Source: JBOGDS01 sp050743075 (GTDB taxonomy: Bacteria; Actinomycetota; Actinomycetes; Jiangellales; Jiangellaceae). From it: a stretch of 57,433 nt of DNA. The translations under genes were made by a program, and so were the position numbers. This document shows positions 10,252 through 18,964 of the stretch, one piece after another (position 1 is the stretch's first letter; each line of letters starts with the position of its first letter). The notes below the pieces were generated by a model. That model was given only the letters and a program-made list of their open reading frames with translations, was not told the DNA's origin and searched no databases. The stretch is taken from contig JBOGDS010000015.1 in NCBI GenBank assembly GCA_050743075.1, forward strand, positions 1 through 57,433, read 5' to 3'.

Positions 10252-11748
10252 ATGAGCACGCGCACATACGAGGTCCGCACCTACGGGTGCCAGATGAACG
10301 TCCACGACTCCGAGCGGCTTGCCGGCCTGCTGGAGCGGGCGGGTTATGCGCGCGTGTCCGAGGGCGGCCGCGCCGATGTCGTCGTGTTCAACACCTGCGC
10401 CGTCCGGGAGAACGCCGACAACAAGCTCTACGGAAACCTCGGCCACCTCGCGCCGGTCAAGGAACGCTCGCCCGGCATGCAGATCGCGGTCGGCGGCTGC
10501 CTGGCGCAGAAGGACCGCGCCGAGATCGTCCGGCGGGCGCCCTGGGTCGACGTCGTGTTCGGAACCCACAACGTCGGGTCGCTCCCGGCGCTGCTGGAGC
10601 GGGCCCGGTTCGAGCGTGAGGCGCAGGTCGAGATCGCCGAGTCGCTGGAGGTCTTCCCGTCGACGCTGCCAGCCAGGCGCGAGAGCGCGTACGCGGCCTG
10701 GGTCGTGGTCAGCGTTGGCTGCAACAACACGTGCACGTTCTGCATCGTGCCGGCTCTGCGGGGCCGAGAGCGCGACCGCCGCCCCGGTGACATCCTGGCC
10801 GAGGTCGAGGCACTGGTCGGCGAGGGCGTCGTCGAGGTGACGCTGCTCGGCCAGAACGTCAATGCCTACGGCGTCGAGTTCGGTGACCGGTTTGCCTTCG
10901 GCAAGCTGCTGCGCACAGTCGGAGCCGTCGACGGCCTCGAACGGGTGCGGTTCACCAGCCCGCATCCTCGCGACTTCACCGACGACGTCATCGCGGCCAT
11001 GGCGGAAACCCAGGCCGTGATGCCTGCGTTGCACATGCCGCTGCAGTCGGGCTCGGACAGCGTGCTGAGGGCCATGCGCCGGTCCTACCGGCGCGACCGC
11101 TACCTGGGCATCGTCGACAAGGTGCGCGCAGCGATGCCCGACGCCGCCATCACCACCGACATCATCGTCGGCTTCCCAGGGGAGACGGAGGGCGACTTCG
11201 CGGACACCCTGGAGGTCGTCCGGGAAGCCCGCTTCGCCGCGGCGTTCACGTTCCAGTACTCCAAGCGGCCGGGAACGCCGGCCGCCTCGATGGACGGCCA
11301 GGTGCCGCCCACCGTCGTCCGCGAGCGCTACCAACGGCTGGTCGAGGTGGTCGACGACGTCGCCTGGGCCGAGAACCGCGGACTCGTCGGGAGCGACGTG
11401 GACGTCTTGGTCGCCGAGGGGGAGGGCCGCAAGGACGAGCGCACCCACCGCCTGTCCGGGCGGGCACGCGACAACCGGCTCGTGCACTTCTCGGTCCCGC
11501 TCGCCGGGCCGCGACCACGGCCCGGAGACCTGGTGACGGCGGAGGTCACGTACGCCGCGCCGCACCACCTGGTGGCCGACTCCGCGATGGATGCGGGGCC
11601 GTTCGCCGTGCGCCGCACCCGAGCCGGCGACGCCCACGAGCGCGCGACGGCAACGTCAGTGGCCAGAGCCGGCGTGTTGCTCGGCATGCCCACGATCGGT
11701 CGGCCCGCCGTGACCGCTCAGCCGGCGCCGGCGTGCGGGGCGCACTGA
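10252..11748 (+). CDS. miaB: tRNA-2-methylthio-N6-dimethylallyladenosine synthase MiaB
   Basis: The protein has 498 residues. It adds the methylthio group to i6A37 of tRNAs, after MiaA. The N-terminal UPF0004 domain carries the three auxiliary-cluster cysteines (YGCQMN, NTCAVRENAD, GGCLAQKD). The radical SAM motif CNNTCTFC lies at residues 157-164, followed by IVPALRGRERDR. A C-terminal TRAM domain begins near residue 383 (GSDVDVLVAEGEG). About 45 residues after the TRAM domain are low-complexity and extend past typical MiaB. The start at MSTRTYEVRTYGCQ was chosen by family alignment. The partner gene miaA is at 17042-17956. Confidence 0.95.
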   Translation: MSTRTYEVRTYGCQMNVHDSERLAGLLERAGYARVSEGGRADVVVFNTCAVRENADNKLYGNLGHLAPVKERSPGMQIAVGGCLAQKDRAEIVRRAPWVDVVFGTHNVGSLPALLERARFEREAQVEIAESLEVFPSTLPARRESAYAAWVVVSVGCNNTCTFCIVPALRGRERDRRPGDILAEVEALVGEGVVEVTLLGQNVNAYGVEFGDRFAFGKLLRTVGAVDGLERVRFTSPHPRDFTDDVIAAMAETQAVMPALHMPLQSGSDSVLRAMRRSYRRDRYLGIVDKVRAAMPDAAITTDIIVGFPGETEGDFADTLEVVREARFAAAFTFQYSKRPGTPAASMDGQVPPTVVRERYQRLVEVVDDVAWAENRGLVGSDVDVLVAEGEGRKDERTHRLSGRARDNRLVHFSVPLAGPRPRPGDLVTAEVTYAAPHHLVADSAMDAGPFAVRRTRAGDAHERATATSVARAGVLLGMPTIGRPAVTAQPAPACGAH

Positions 11749-11874
11749 CGTTGCGGGCTCGGTCGATGCCGCGGGTGGCATCCCTGGTGCTGTGAGTTCC
11801 CGATCAGCCGGATGATCGAGGCATGCGCATGCCGGGCCGAGAAGACCTGCCGACTTTGGGGACGGAAGTGCCTG

Positions 11875-11903
11875 TTGCCAACGTCACATCCCGCCGCTAC
11901 GGT
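11875..11903 (+). promoter_or_regulatory. predicted sigma-A-type promoter of the DUF1800-DUF1501 operon
   Basis: TTGCCA (11875-11880), a 17-base spacer, and TACGGT (11898-11903) match actinobacterial housekeeping promoters. Transcription would begin near 11910, which supports the ATG at 12008 and not the one at 11915. A GC hairpin (GGGGG/CCCCC, 11923-11935) lies in the resulting leader. The rest of the 11749-12007 gap holds nothing else that I recognise. Confidence 0.5.
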
Positions 11904-12007
11904 CTAGGTCCGTCATGGGTCTGGGGGAGGCCCCCCTGGGCACGGCACTCGCGGCACGAGCCCGCTGGCCAGCCGCGAAGTCTGTCCCACCCGACCGAGG
12001 GTGCGCG

Positions 12008-13834
12008 ATGGCCTGCAGGCGGCGGCGAAGGCGGTACGGCACACGGAACGGGATCTCGGGCGATCAGGCCTCGTCCGACCCGCTGAGCAGGCGCAGTGCG
12101 ATCGCGCTCGGCGCCGGGATCGTCGGCGTGGCCGGCGCCGGGTCGGCCTTGCTCAAGGGCTGGCCCGACGACACGCACACCCGTCCCGGCACCCACGCAC
12201 GATCGCCGGGCACGGTGGCCGACCCGATTCCGCTCGACGAGGTCAAGCGCTCACCGACGCCGCAACGGCCGGTGGCCGCCGGCACCTTCGCCGACCGCGA
12301 CGAGAGCTTCGCAGCGTCTGGGACGTCCTCCGATGACCACAAGCCGAAGCGGCCCGAACCGCCGCCCGAAGGGCGACTGCTCAGCGGCCCGGCGGCCGCC
12401 GCGGCGGCCGCCACGTCCTTCGACTCGCCGTTCCTCGCGACCGATCGCCCGGAGATGCACCTGGCCCGCCGGGCCACCATAGGACCGAGCCAGGGCGACA
12501 TCGCGGCGATCGAAGAGCAGGGCATCGACCGCTGGCTCACCGACCAGCTCGACCCGGCACGTGCGGACCCTGAGGGCGACGCCGCGTTCGCGCTGTTCCC
12601 CCTCGCCGGCAAGGACGCCGCCGGTGTCGCCGCGAGCATCGAGCGCTTCCACTGGGACGCCATGGTGGAGACCGGGCAGGCAACGCTGGCTCGGCAGATG
12701 TGGTCGCGCCGGCAGCTCTACGAGGTAACGGTCGACGTGTTCGCCAACCACCTGAATGTCACGATGCCCTTCGACGGCGGCTGGGACGTCGGGCCCTCCT
12801 ATCACCAGGACGTCATCCGCGGGCACGCCTTCGGCCGCTTCGCCGACATGCTGCTCGCGGCGATGAAGCACCCTGCGATGCTCCGCTACCTCAACAACGA
12901 CGAGTCGACCAAGCAGTCGGTCAACGAGAACCTCGGCCGCGAGCTGCTCGAGCTGCACACAGTCGGCATCGAGGGTGGCTACGACGAGGACGACGTGCGC
13001 AACAGCGCCTACATCCTCACCGGGCGCACGACGGACGGGGAGACCGGCGCCTACCGGTACGCCGCTGACCGTCACTACACCGGGCCGGTCCAGGTCCTCG
13101 ACTTCTCACACGCCAACGGCGCGCCCGACGGGGACGCGGTCGCCGACGCCTACCTGACCTACCTTGCCACGCATCCGGCCACCGCCCGCAGCATCGCCCG
13201 CAAGCTGGCCGTCCGGTTCGTCGCCGACAGCCCGCCGCCGTCGTTGGTCGACCGGCTGCAACAGAGTTACCTCGAGTCGGGCACGGCGATCGTGCCGGTG
13301 CTCGTCACACTGTTCTCCAGCACGGAGTTCTGGGAGGCCGTGGGCCACAAGACCCGGCGCCCGCTGGAGAATCTCGTCGCGTCGCTCCGAACGGTCGGCG
13401 TCACGCCGGGTCCGGACGCTGGTGCCACGCGGAAGGCGGTCGAGAACCTCTACTGGGGTCTGCAGGAGGTCGGGCACCAACCGCTGCGGTGGTCTCCGCC
13501 CAACGGTTATCCCGACGTGCAGGCGGCGTGGACCTCGGCCGGCGCTCTCCTGGCGACGTGGAACGTGCACCGTGGCGTCGTCCAGGGCTGGTGGGAGGGC
13601 CTCGGCTACCCCGAGCCGGAGTCGATGGTCGACGATGCCACGACGTCGGGCGAGTACGTCGACGCGCTGTGCCGGCGGCTCACCGGCCAGGCCTTCCCGG
13701 CGGCCGCCCGCGAAGCCCTCCTGGAGTTCGCCGGAGCCGCATCGGACGAGCCCGTCGGTTCCCAGCCGTTGGGCGGGCGGGTGCCGCACGTCGCGCCGCT
13801 CGTCCTCGACTCCATCTACTTCGCCCTCCGGTGA
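12008..13834 (+). CDS. DUF1800 family secreted protein
   Basis: The protein has 608 residues from MACRRRRRRYGTRNG, an ATG with GAGGG eight bases upstream. A Tat-like signal is visible (SRRSAIALGAGIVGVAGAGSA, near residues 27-47). The DUF1800 domain begins at HLARRATIGPSQGDIAAIE and continues through the conserved NENLGRELLELHTVGIEGGY and ILTGRTTDGETG stretch to PPNGYPDVQAAWTSAGALLA. DUF1800 proteins are nearly always paired with DUF1501 proteins, as here. The biochemical role is unknown. An upstream ATG at 11915 is possible but would leave almost no leader from the predicted promoter. Confidence 0.88.
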   Translation: MACRRRRRRYGTRNGISGDQASSDPLSRRSAIALGAGIVGVAGAGSALLKGWPDDTHTRPGTHARSPGTVADPIPLDEVKRSPTPQRPVAAGTFADRDESFAASGTSSDDHKPKRPEPPPEGRLLSGPAAAAAAATSFDSPFLATDRPEMHLARRATIGPSQGDIAAIEEQGIDRWLTDQLDPARADPEGDAAFALFPLAGKDAAGVAASIERFHWDAMVETGQATLARQMWSRRQLYEVTVDVFANHLNVTMPFDGGWDVGPSYHQDVIRGHAFGRFADMLLAAMKHPAMLRYLNNDESTKQSVNENLGRELLELHTVGIEGGYDEDDVRNSAYILTGRTTDGETGAYRYAADRHYTGPVQVLDFSHANGAPDGDAVADAYLTYLATHPATARSIARKLAVRFVADSPPPSLVDRLQQSYLESGTAIVPVLVTLFSSTEFWEAVGHKTRRPLENLVASLRTVGVTPGPDAGATRKAVENLYWGLQEVGHQPLRWSPPNGYPDVQAAWTSAGALLATWNVHRGVVQGWWEGLGYPEPESMVDDATTSGEYVDALCRRLTGQAFPAAAREALLEFAGAASDEPVGSQPLGGRVPHVAPLVLDSIYFALR

Positions 13835-13851
13835 TCGACGTAGGGAAGATC

Positions 13852-15240
13852 ATGACCCAGGAGCCCGGCGCCCTCGAACGCGCCGCCGCCCACGGACTGC
13901 ATCCCGACTGCCCCGACCTGCGCCGCCTCGGCCCGACGCTCGCCGACTCCGCCATCCGGGCGCTCGACGCCGGGCGTCGAGACGACGACAAGGCCAGGAC
14001 ACAGGCCTGGTCGCGCGGCTTCACCCGCCGGCGCTTCATCACCGGAGCTGGGACCGTCGGCGTCGCGGCGATCGGCGGCCAGCTCGTCACCACGCGGGTC
14101 TCGTTCGCCGCTCCGGGCGCGACGACCGCTGGCACTGTGGTCGTCATCTTCCTGCGCGGCGGCATGGACGGCCTGTCGGTCGTGGTGCCGGCCGACGACC
14201 CGGACCTGCTCGACAGGCGGCCCGGCATCGCCGTGCGCGGATCGTCACTGCTGCCGTTGGACCGCGGGTTCGGGCTGCACCCGGCGCTCGGAGCCCTCCT
14301 GCCGTACTGGGACGCCGGCCAGTTCGCTGCCGTGCCCGCGATCTCGACGCCGGACCTGTCGCGCTCGCACTTCCAGGCGCAGGACTGCCTGGAACGCGGC
14401 TCGGCCAGCACGTCAGAGGCGTCCACCGGATGGCTCGACCGGGTGCTCGAGGCTGCCGGGCCCGGTACGACGTTCCGCGCGATCGCCCACGGCGCGACAC
14501 TGCCGCGCTCCCTCACCGGCCCACAGGGCGCCCTGGCCCTGCGGGGCATCGAGTCGTTCCGGCTCAAAGGCTGGGACCAGGTGCGCGAGGCGTCCCTCGC
14601 CGCGCTCGAGTCGCTCTACACCGGCATCGACCACCCGGTCGGCACGCAGGCCCTGCTCACCCTCGACGCCGTCGCGACGGCGCAGACGGTCGCGGCGACG
14701 GAGTACGCGCCGGCCGACGGCGCCAGCTATCCCGACAGCGGGTTCGGCCAGGCGCTCACCGACATCGCCCGGCTGGTCAAGTCCGACGTCGGGCTGCGCG
14801 TTGCCTGCGTCGACCTCGGCGGCTGGGACATGCACACCGGCCTGGGCACCGTCGACGACGGCGACATGAAGAACCTGCTCACCGGCCTGGGCGACGGGCT
14901 GGCCGCGTTCGCGACCGACCTGGGCGACAAGCTCGGCGAGGTCACCGTCGTGACGATGAGCGAGTTCGGCCGCCGGGTGGGGCAGAACGCCAACGCGGGC
15001 ACCGACCACGGCCACGGCGGAGTGGCGCTGCTCCTCGGCGGACAGGTCCGCGGCGGCGCCGTACATGGCGCGTGGGAGGGCCTGGCGGGCGAGGTGTTGG
15101 ACAACGGCGACGTTCCTGGCAGCAACGACTACCGCGACCTGCTCGGCGACGTCGTGACACGCGGGCTCGGAGTGGGAGAGGCCGCCCTCGGCACGGTCTT
15201 CCCGGGCCACAGTTACACGTCGCTGGGAGCGATGCGCTAG
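13852..15240 (+). CDS. DUF1501 family Tat-exported protein
   Basis: The protein has 462 residues from an ATG preceded by AGGGAAG. A GTG at 13831, overlapping the DUF1800 stop, is an alternative. A twin-arginine signal FTRRRFITGAGTVGVAAIGG lies near residues 55-75. The DUF1501 domain follows: VVIFLRGGMDGLSVVVP, LHPALGALLPYWDAGQFAAV, CVDLGGWDMHTGLG, and VTVVTMSEFGRRVGQNANAGTDHGHGG. The fold belongs to the alkaline-phosphatase/sulfatase-like group, with the Asp/His-rich motifs near the C-terminus. It is co-transcribed with the DUF1800 gene. Substrate and function are unknown. Confidence 0.9.
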   Translation: MTQEPGALERAAAHGLHPDCPDLRRLGPTLADSAIRALDAGRRDDDKARTQAWSRGFTRRRFITGAGTVGVAAIGGQLVTTRVSFAAPGATTAGTVVVIFLRGGMDGLSVVVPADDPDLLDRRPGIAVRGSSLLPLDRGFGLHPALGALLPYWDAGQFAAVPAISTPDLSRSHFQAQDCLERGSASTSEASTGWLDRVLEAAGPGTTFRAIAHGATLPRSLTGPQGALALRGIESFRLKGWDQVREASLAALESLYTGIDHPVGTQALLTLDAVATAQTVAATEYAPADGASYPDSGFGQALTDIARLVKSDVGLRVACVDLGGWDMHTGLGTVDDGDMKNLLTGLGDGLAAFATDLGDKLGEVTVVTMSEFGRRVGQNANAGTDHGHGGVALLLGGQVRGGAVHGAWEGLAGEVLDNGDVPGSNDYRDLLGDVVTRGLGVGEAALGTVFPGHSYTSLGAMR

Positions 15241-15725
15241 TTGCTCTGCCCGCGGCGCTCGCGGATCGCCTCGCGCATGCGCACCCGGGCGCGGTCGGCG
15301 ACGGCCAGGGTCGCCAACGCGGTCACCGAGCCCGCGGCCAGAGCCGCGATCGGCCTGGCCGCCTCCGGCACCTGGCCGAGCAACGACCAGCCGCGCAGCG
15401 CCGCCATGATCGCCAGACCCGTCGCCGCGGCTGCGATGAGCACACCCTTGCGGCGCGGCCGAGGTACCTGCGGTGCGAGCTGGCTCTGCCACACCGCGGC
15501 GGCTCCCATGCCGGCCAGCGCCAGCCCGAGCACCCCGCCGAGCCCGCCGAGGTCGAGCATCGCGGCAACCAGCCCGGCCGTGAGCAGCAGGCGGGCCGCC
15601 GCTGCGGCGGCCCCGTCGTAACGCAAGGCCGGCAGCCAGGCCAGCGACAGACCGAGCCCGGACATCGCGATGGCCGCCGCCAGCGCGATCCGCACGGCGT
15701 CCCCGGTCCCGATCATGCGCCACAT
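15237..15725 (-). CDS. small integral membrane protein of unknown function
   Basis: The protein has 162 residues from MWRMIGTGDAVRIALAA. Four or five hydrophobic Ala/Leu/Gly-rich segments fill residues 9-135, and the protein ends in a charged tail (ADRARVRMREAIRERRG). I recognise no family. Its stop overlaps the stop of the DUF1501 gene by three bases, so the two are convergent. The start lies downstream of a long dyad at 15784-15841 that could hold its operator. The ribosome site is weak, so the second Met (three codons on) remains possible. Confidence 0.65.
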   Translation of the reverse strand: MWRMIGTGDAVRIALAAAIAMSGLGLSLAWLPALRYDGAAAAAARLLLTAGLVAAMLDLGGLGGVLGLALAGMGAAAVWQSQLAPQVPRPRRKGVLIAAAATGLAIMAALRGWSLLGQVPEAARPIAALAAGSVTALATLAVADRARVRMREAIRERRGQSN

Positions 15726-15783
15726 TCGACCATGCTCGCGAAATCGCCGGCGCCGCCCCGCCGCGGCGTGTCCTGTCCGCACC

Positions 15784-15841
15784 CCCGTGATCATGTCGAT
15801 GACATCCAGCACAGGAGGGACGTTGTCGACATGATCACGGG
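15784..15841. repeat. long inverted repeat between divergent genes
   Basis: The left arm CCCGTGATCATGTCGA (15784-15799) is exactly complementary to the right arm TCGACATGATCACGGG (15826-15841), 16 perfect base pairs around a 26-base spacer. It sits between the minus-strand membrane gene (start 15725) and the GTG at 15855. It could be an operator, a cruciform, or a dispersed intergenic palindrome. I see no second copy in the window. Confidence 0.8.
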
Positions 15842-15854
15842 ATAGCCTCCGCTC

Positions 15855-16568
15855 GTGCTCGTCGCCGCTGCGGTATGTCCGCATCCGCCGCTCCTGGTTG
15901 CTGACCTTGCCGGTGACGCGGCGGGTGGGCTCGAGGATCTGGGCGCAGCCTGCGCGTCGGCCCTCGAGGCGTTGCGGGCGACCGAGCCGGAGCTGCTGGT
16001 CGTCGTCGGAACGGGCCCCGTCACCCGCTCCCACGGACCGGGCACGCGCAGCTCCTTCGCTGCCTACGGCGGCGACCGCGAGGTTGCCCTCCCCGGCGAG
16101 GCGCCCGCAGCAGACGGCACACGTCTACCGCTGTCGATCTCGGTGGGCGCGTGGCTGCTCGAACGGGCCGGCTGGACCGGCCCGGTGCGTGGCCACGAGG
16201 TCGCGGTCGACGCGTCAGTTGCTGGATGCCGTGAGCTGGGGCGCCACGTGGCACAGGAAGCGGACCGGGTCGGCCTGCTGGTCATGGGCGACGGCTCGGC
16301 GCGCAGGTCGACCCAGGCGCCGGGCTTCCTCGACCCGAGGGCGGAAGGTTTCGACGCGTCGGCCGTCGACGCGATGCGCGCCGGCGACCCGGCAGCGCTG
16401 CTGGCGCTCGACACCGACCTGGCGGCCGAACTGCTGGCGGCCGGCCGAGCGGCCTGGCAGGTGCTTGCGGGAGCCGCAGGGGACGCGGTGTTCGACGCCG
16501 ACGTCCTGTACGACGACGCGCCGTACGGCGTTCAGTACGTGGTGGCAGTCTGGGAGCGACACGGCTGA
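15855..16568 (+). CDS. LigB-like (class III extradiol dioxygenase fold) protein
   Basis: The protein has 237 residues from GTG (MLVAAAVCPHPPLLVADLAG). The CPHPPLL start and the Gly/Asp-rich LLVMGDGSARRS region with PGFLDPRAEGFD are typical of the actinobacterial LigB-domain proteins found just upstream of miaA. These proteins resemble protocatechuate 4,5-dioxygenase subunit B, but aromatic ring cleavage has not been shown for this group. The start GTG lies 14 bases after the long dyad at 15784-15841. It may form a loose operon with miaA apart from the intervening opposite-strand gene. Confidence 0.8.
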   Translation: MLVAAAVCPHPPLLVADLAGDAAGGLEDLGAACASALEALRATEPELLVVVGTGPVTRSHGPGTRSSFAAYGGDREVALPGEAPAADGTRLPLSISVGAWLLERAGWTGPVRGHEVAVDASVAGCRELGRHVAQEADRVGLLVMGDGSARRSTQAPGFLDPRAEGFDASAVDAMRAGDPAALLALDTDLAAELLAAGRAAWQVLAGAAGDAVFDADVLYDDAPYGVQYVVAVWERHG

Positions 16569-16602
16569 CGTCTCGTGCAGCTCTCGCACGGGACGACGGT
16601 GT

Positions 16603-16917
16603 TCAGCGACCGAATGTGTCCTCGGTCTGGTCGGCGGCGCCGGACGCGGCGTCACCTGCGGAGTCGACGGCGTCGCTGGCGGCGCTCTCTACCTTGTCGG
16701 CGGAGTCGGACGCTGTCTGCTTGGCCTCGTCGCCGGCATCGGTGAGGCTGTCGAGAGCTTCCTTGGCCTTCTCTGCGCCGGTGTCGATGTGTTCGGAGTA
16801 CTTGCCGCCAGTCTTCTCGTCAACCAGGTCTGCCGCCTTGTCGATGCCTTCATCGATCTTGTCGCCGAACTTGTCCACTGCGTCGGCCAGCTTGTCCTTG
16901 ATCTCGTCGAAGCCCAT
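16603..16917 (-). CDS. MT0933-like antitoxin-family protein
   Basis: The protein has 104 residues starting MGFDEIKDKLADAVDKFGDK at an ATG preceded by GAGGGGA. The core DEGIDKAADLVDEKTGGKY with SEHIDTGAEKAKEAL matches the MT0933/Rv0909 antitoxin family. After residue 60 it becomes a low-complexity Ala/Asp/Ser-rich amphipathic tail. In Mycobacterium a polyketide-cyclase-like toxin neighbours Rv0909. Here no toxin gene adjoins, so a toxin-antitoxin function is doubtful. A stress- or envelope-associated role like other Lys/Ala/Asp-rich proteins is an alternative. Confidence 0.75.
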   Translation of the reverse strand: MGFDEIKDKLADAVDKFGDKIDEGIDKAADLVDEKTGGKYSEHIDTGAEKAKEALDSLTDAGDEAKQTASDSADKVESAASDAVDSAGDAASGAADQTEDTFGR

Positions 16918-17041
16918 GACCGGTCCCCTCGTCGTCGTTGTGGGCCTTCTACGGCTCTTCCTACCCCTGTGCTGCAGGTCCCGCAACGCGATCGATCGAT
17001 CTCACCGACGTGGAACCTGCCCGGCCGGCTGGAAGACTGGC

Positions 17042-17956
17042 GTGGTGGCCGCGCTGCCGTTCGTCGCCGTCGTCGGTCCGACTGCGGCAGGCAAGAGCGA
17101 CCTTGCGGTCGAGCTAGCCGTACGCCTTGCGGGCGAAGTGGTCAACGCCGACGCCATGCAGCTTTACCGTGGCATGGACATCGGCACCGCGAAGCTCTCG
17201 GAGGCGGAGCGGCGCGGCGTCCCGCACCATCTGCTCGACGTCTTCGAGGTGACCGAGACGGTCAGCGTCGCGCAGTTCCAGCGCATCGCCCGGGCGGCGA
17301 TCGACGACTGTCGCGGCCGCGAGGTCGTGCCGCTCCTGGTCGGGGGAAGTGCCCTCTACGTGCGCGCCGTGCTGGACCGGTTCGAGTTTCCCGGGACGGA
17401 CGAGGCGGTCCGCGCACGACTCGAAGCGGAGCTGGCGACAGTGGGTGCCGCGGCCCTGCATGCGCGTTTGGCGGCCGTGGACCCGACCGCGGCGGCATCG
17501 ATCCTGCCGACGAACGGCAGGCGGGTCGTCCGCGCGCTGGAGGTCGTCGAGCTGACCGGGCGGCCGTTTGCCGCCACGCTCCCGCAGATGCGCTACGCGT
17601 ACGACGACGTCGTCCAGGTGGGAGTGGACGTGCCCCGTGACGTTCTCGACCGGCGGATCGAGGAGCGCGTCGACCGGATGTGGCGCGACGGCCTCGTCGA
17701 CGAGGTCCGGCGACTGGATGCCGCCGGCCTGCGCATGGGGCGCACGGCCAGCCGCGCACTCGGCTACGCGCAGGTGCTCAGGTACCTGGCGGGGGAGTGG
17801 ACCGAGGACGAGGCCCGGGAGCACACCGTCCGCGCGACCCGGCGCTTCGCGCGCAGGCAGGACGCCTGGTTCCGCAAGGACCCGCGCATCGACTGGCTGC
17901 CCTCCGACGCCGACGACCTCGTCGAGTGCGCGCTCGCGCAGCTGGCCGCGCCCTAG
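17042..17956 (+). CDS. miaA: tRNA dimethylallyltransferase MiaA
   Basis: The protein has 304 residues from GTG (VVAALPFVAVVGPTAAGKS). It transfers the dimethylallyl group to A37 of tRNAs reading UNN codons. The P-loop GPTAAGKS lies at residues 12-19, the substrate Asp in NADAMQLYRGMDIGTAK, then VPHHLLDVFEVTE and LLVGGSALYVRAVL. The swivel/insertion domain is followed by ASRALGYAQVLRYL and the basic RRFARRQDAWFRKDPRIDWL. The second GTG, one codon on, is equally possible. dapF begins 11 bases after the stop. The product is the substrate of MiaB (10252-11748). Confidence 0.95.
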   Translation: MVAALPFVAVVGPTAAGKSDLAVELAVRLAGEVVNADAMQLYRGMDIGTAKLSEAERRGVPHHLLDVFEVTETVSVAQFQRIARAAIDDCRGREVVPLLVGGSALYVRAVLDRFEFPGTDEAVRARLEAELATVGAAALHARLAAVDPTAAASILPTNGRRVVRALEVVELTGRPFAATLPQMRYAYDDVVQVGVDVPRDVLDRRIEERVDRMWRDGLVDEVRRLDAAGLRMGRTASRALGYAQVLRYLAGEWTEDEAREHTVRATRRFARRQDAWFRKDPRIDWLPSDADDLVECALAQLAAP

Positions 17957-17967
17957 ACTCGTCGCCC

Positions 17968-18807
17968 GTGGGGGCCAGGTTCGCGTTCGTCAAGGGTCAC
18001 GGCACCGAGAACGACTTCGTGCTGCTTCCGGACCATGACGGGACGCGGCATGCCGACCTCGACGCCGCGACGGTGCGCCGCCTGAGCGACCGGCATTCAG
18101 GCCTGGGCGCCGACGGGGTGATCCGGGTGGTCCGCAGTGAGACCCTGGCCGAGGGGCGAGCCCACGATGCCGAGTGGTTCATGGACTATCGGAATGCCGA
18201 CGGATCCCTCGCCGAGATGTGCGGCAACGGCGTGCGCGTCCTGGCGCTCTACCTGTGGTCGAGCGGCCTGGCCGCACGGGACGAGCTGCAGATCGGGACC
18301 CGAGGCGGGGTTCGCCGGGTGCGTGAGGAGACGGACGGCTCGATCACGGCACAGATGGGCAGCGCGACCCAGGTCATGGTCCGCGAGCCGGTGCAGGTGA
18401 CGGTCGGCGGGCTGACGTGGCTCGCCGACGCCGTGTTCGTACCGAACCCGCATGCCGTCGTGTTCGTCGACGACCTCGACGACGCGGGCCGGATGCTGGT
18501 CGCGCCGCAGGTGGAGGCGGGGACCGTGTTTCCCGACGGCGCGAACGTCGAGTTCGTCGTCGTACGGGGTGAACGGCACATCGCGCTGCGGGTGTGGGAG
18601 CGCGGCGTCGGCGAGACGCGGTCGTGCGGCACCGGCGTGTGCGCGGCCGCCTGGACGGCGATGCGGCGCGCCGGCGTCCCCCCCGGCACGTCCTACGCCG
18701 TGGACGTCCCCGGTGGTCGGATGACGGTCACTGAGCGGACCGACGGTGAGCTGCTCCTGACCGGACCGGCAGAGCTCGGCGTCGCCGGCGAGGTCGACCT
18801 CGGCTGA
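17968..18807 (+). CDS. dapF: diaminopimelate epimerase
   Basis: The protein has 279 residues from GTG (VGARFAFVKGHGTENDFVLL). It interconverts LL- and meso-diaminopimelate for lysine and peptidoglycan synthesis. Both catalytic cysteines are present, in EMCGNGVRVLALYL and in SCGTGVCAAAWTA. Substrate-binding motifs NPHAVVFVDD and DGANVEFVVV are intact. It is tightly linked to miaA and so probably co-transcribed. The window also carries murE and murF, which use diaminopimelate and its tripeptide product. Confidence 0.95.
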   Translation: MGARFAFVKGHGTENDFVLLPDHDGTRHADLDAATVRRLSDRHSGLGADGVIRVVRSETLAEGRAHDAEWFMDYRNADGSLAEMCGNGVRVLALYLWSSGLAARDELQIGTRGGVRRVREETDGSITAQMGSATQVMVREPVQVTVGGLTWLADAVFVPNPHAVVFVDDLDDAGRMLVAPQVEAGTVFPDGANVEFVVVRGERHIALRVWERGVGETRSCGTGVCAAAWTAMRRAGVPPGTSYAVDVPGGRMTVTERTDGELLLTGPAELGVAGEVDLG

Positions 18808-18809
18808 GG

Positions 18810-18825
18810 TGTGACGTAGGTCACA
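18810..18825. promoter_or_regulatory. CRP/GlxR-type cAMP-receptor operator
   Basis: TGTGACGTAGGTCACA is a perfect TGTGA-N6-TCACA dyad, the consensus of Crp/GlxR regulators in Actinobacteria. It begins three bases after the dapF stop and lies about 155 bases before the small ORF at 18965 and about 420 before hflX. It could control either. The regulator itself is not in this window. Confidence 0.7.
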
Positions 18826-18964
18826 GCATCCGGATGGACGTCGGGGACGTCTCCTCCCATAGAAGGACGCGCAAATGCCGCCAGCTGGCCGAGGCGCGGT
18901 GTCGGTGCCCGGGACTACGGTGCGAAGGGCGCGGACGAAGGCGTCCTGACGAGAGGCGGGCAGC

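Noticed and set aside
13164..15845. 893-codon plus-strand frame over the DUF1800/DUF1501 genes
   Set aside because: It is shifted relative to both real frames and rich in Arg/Pro/Ala with no domain.
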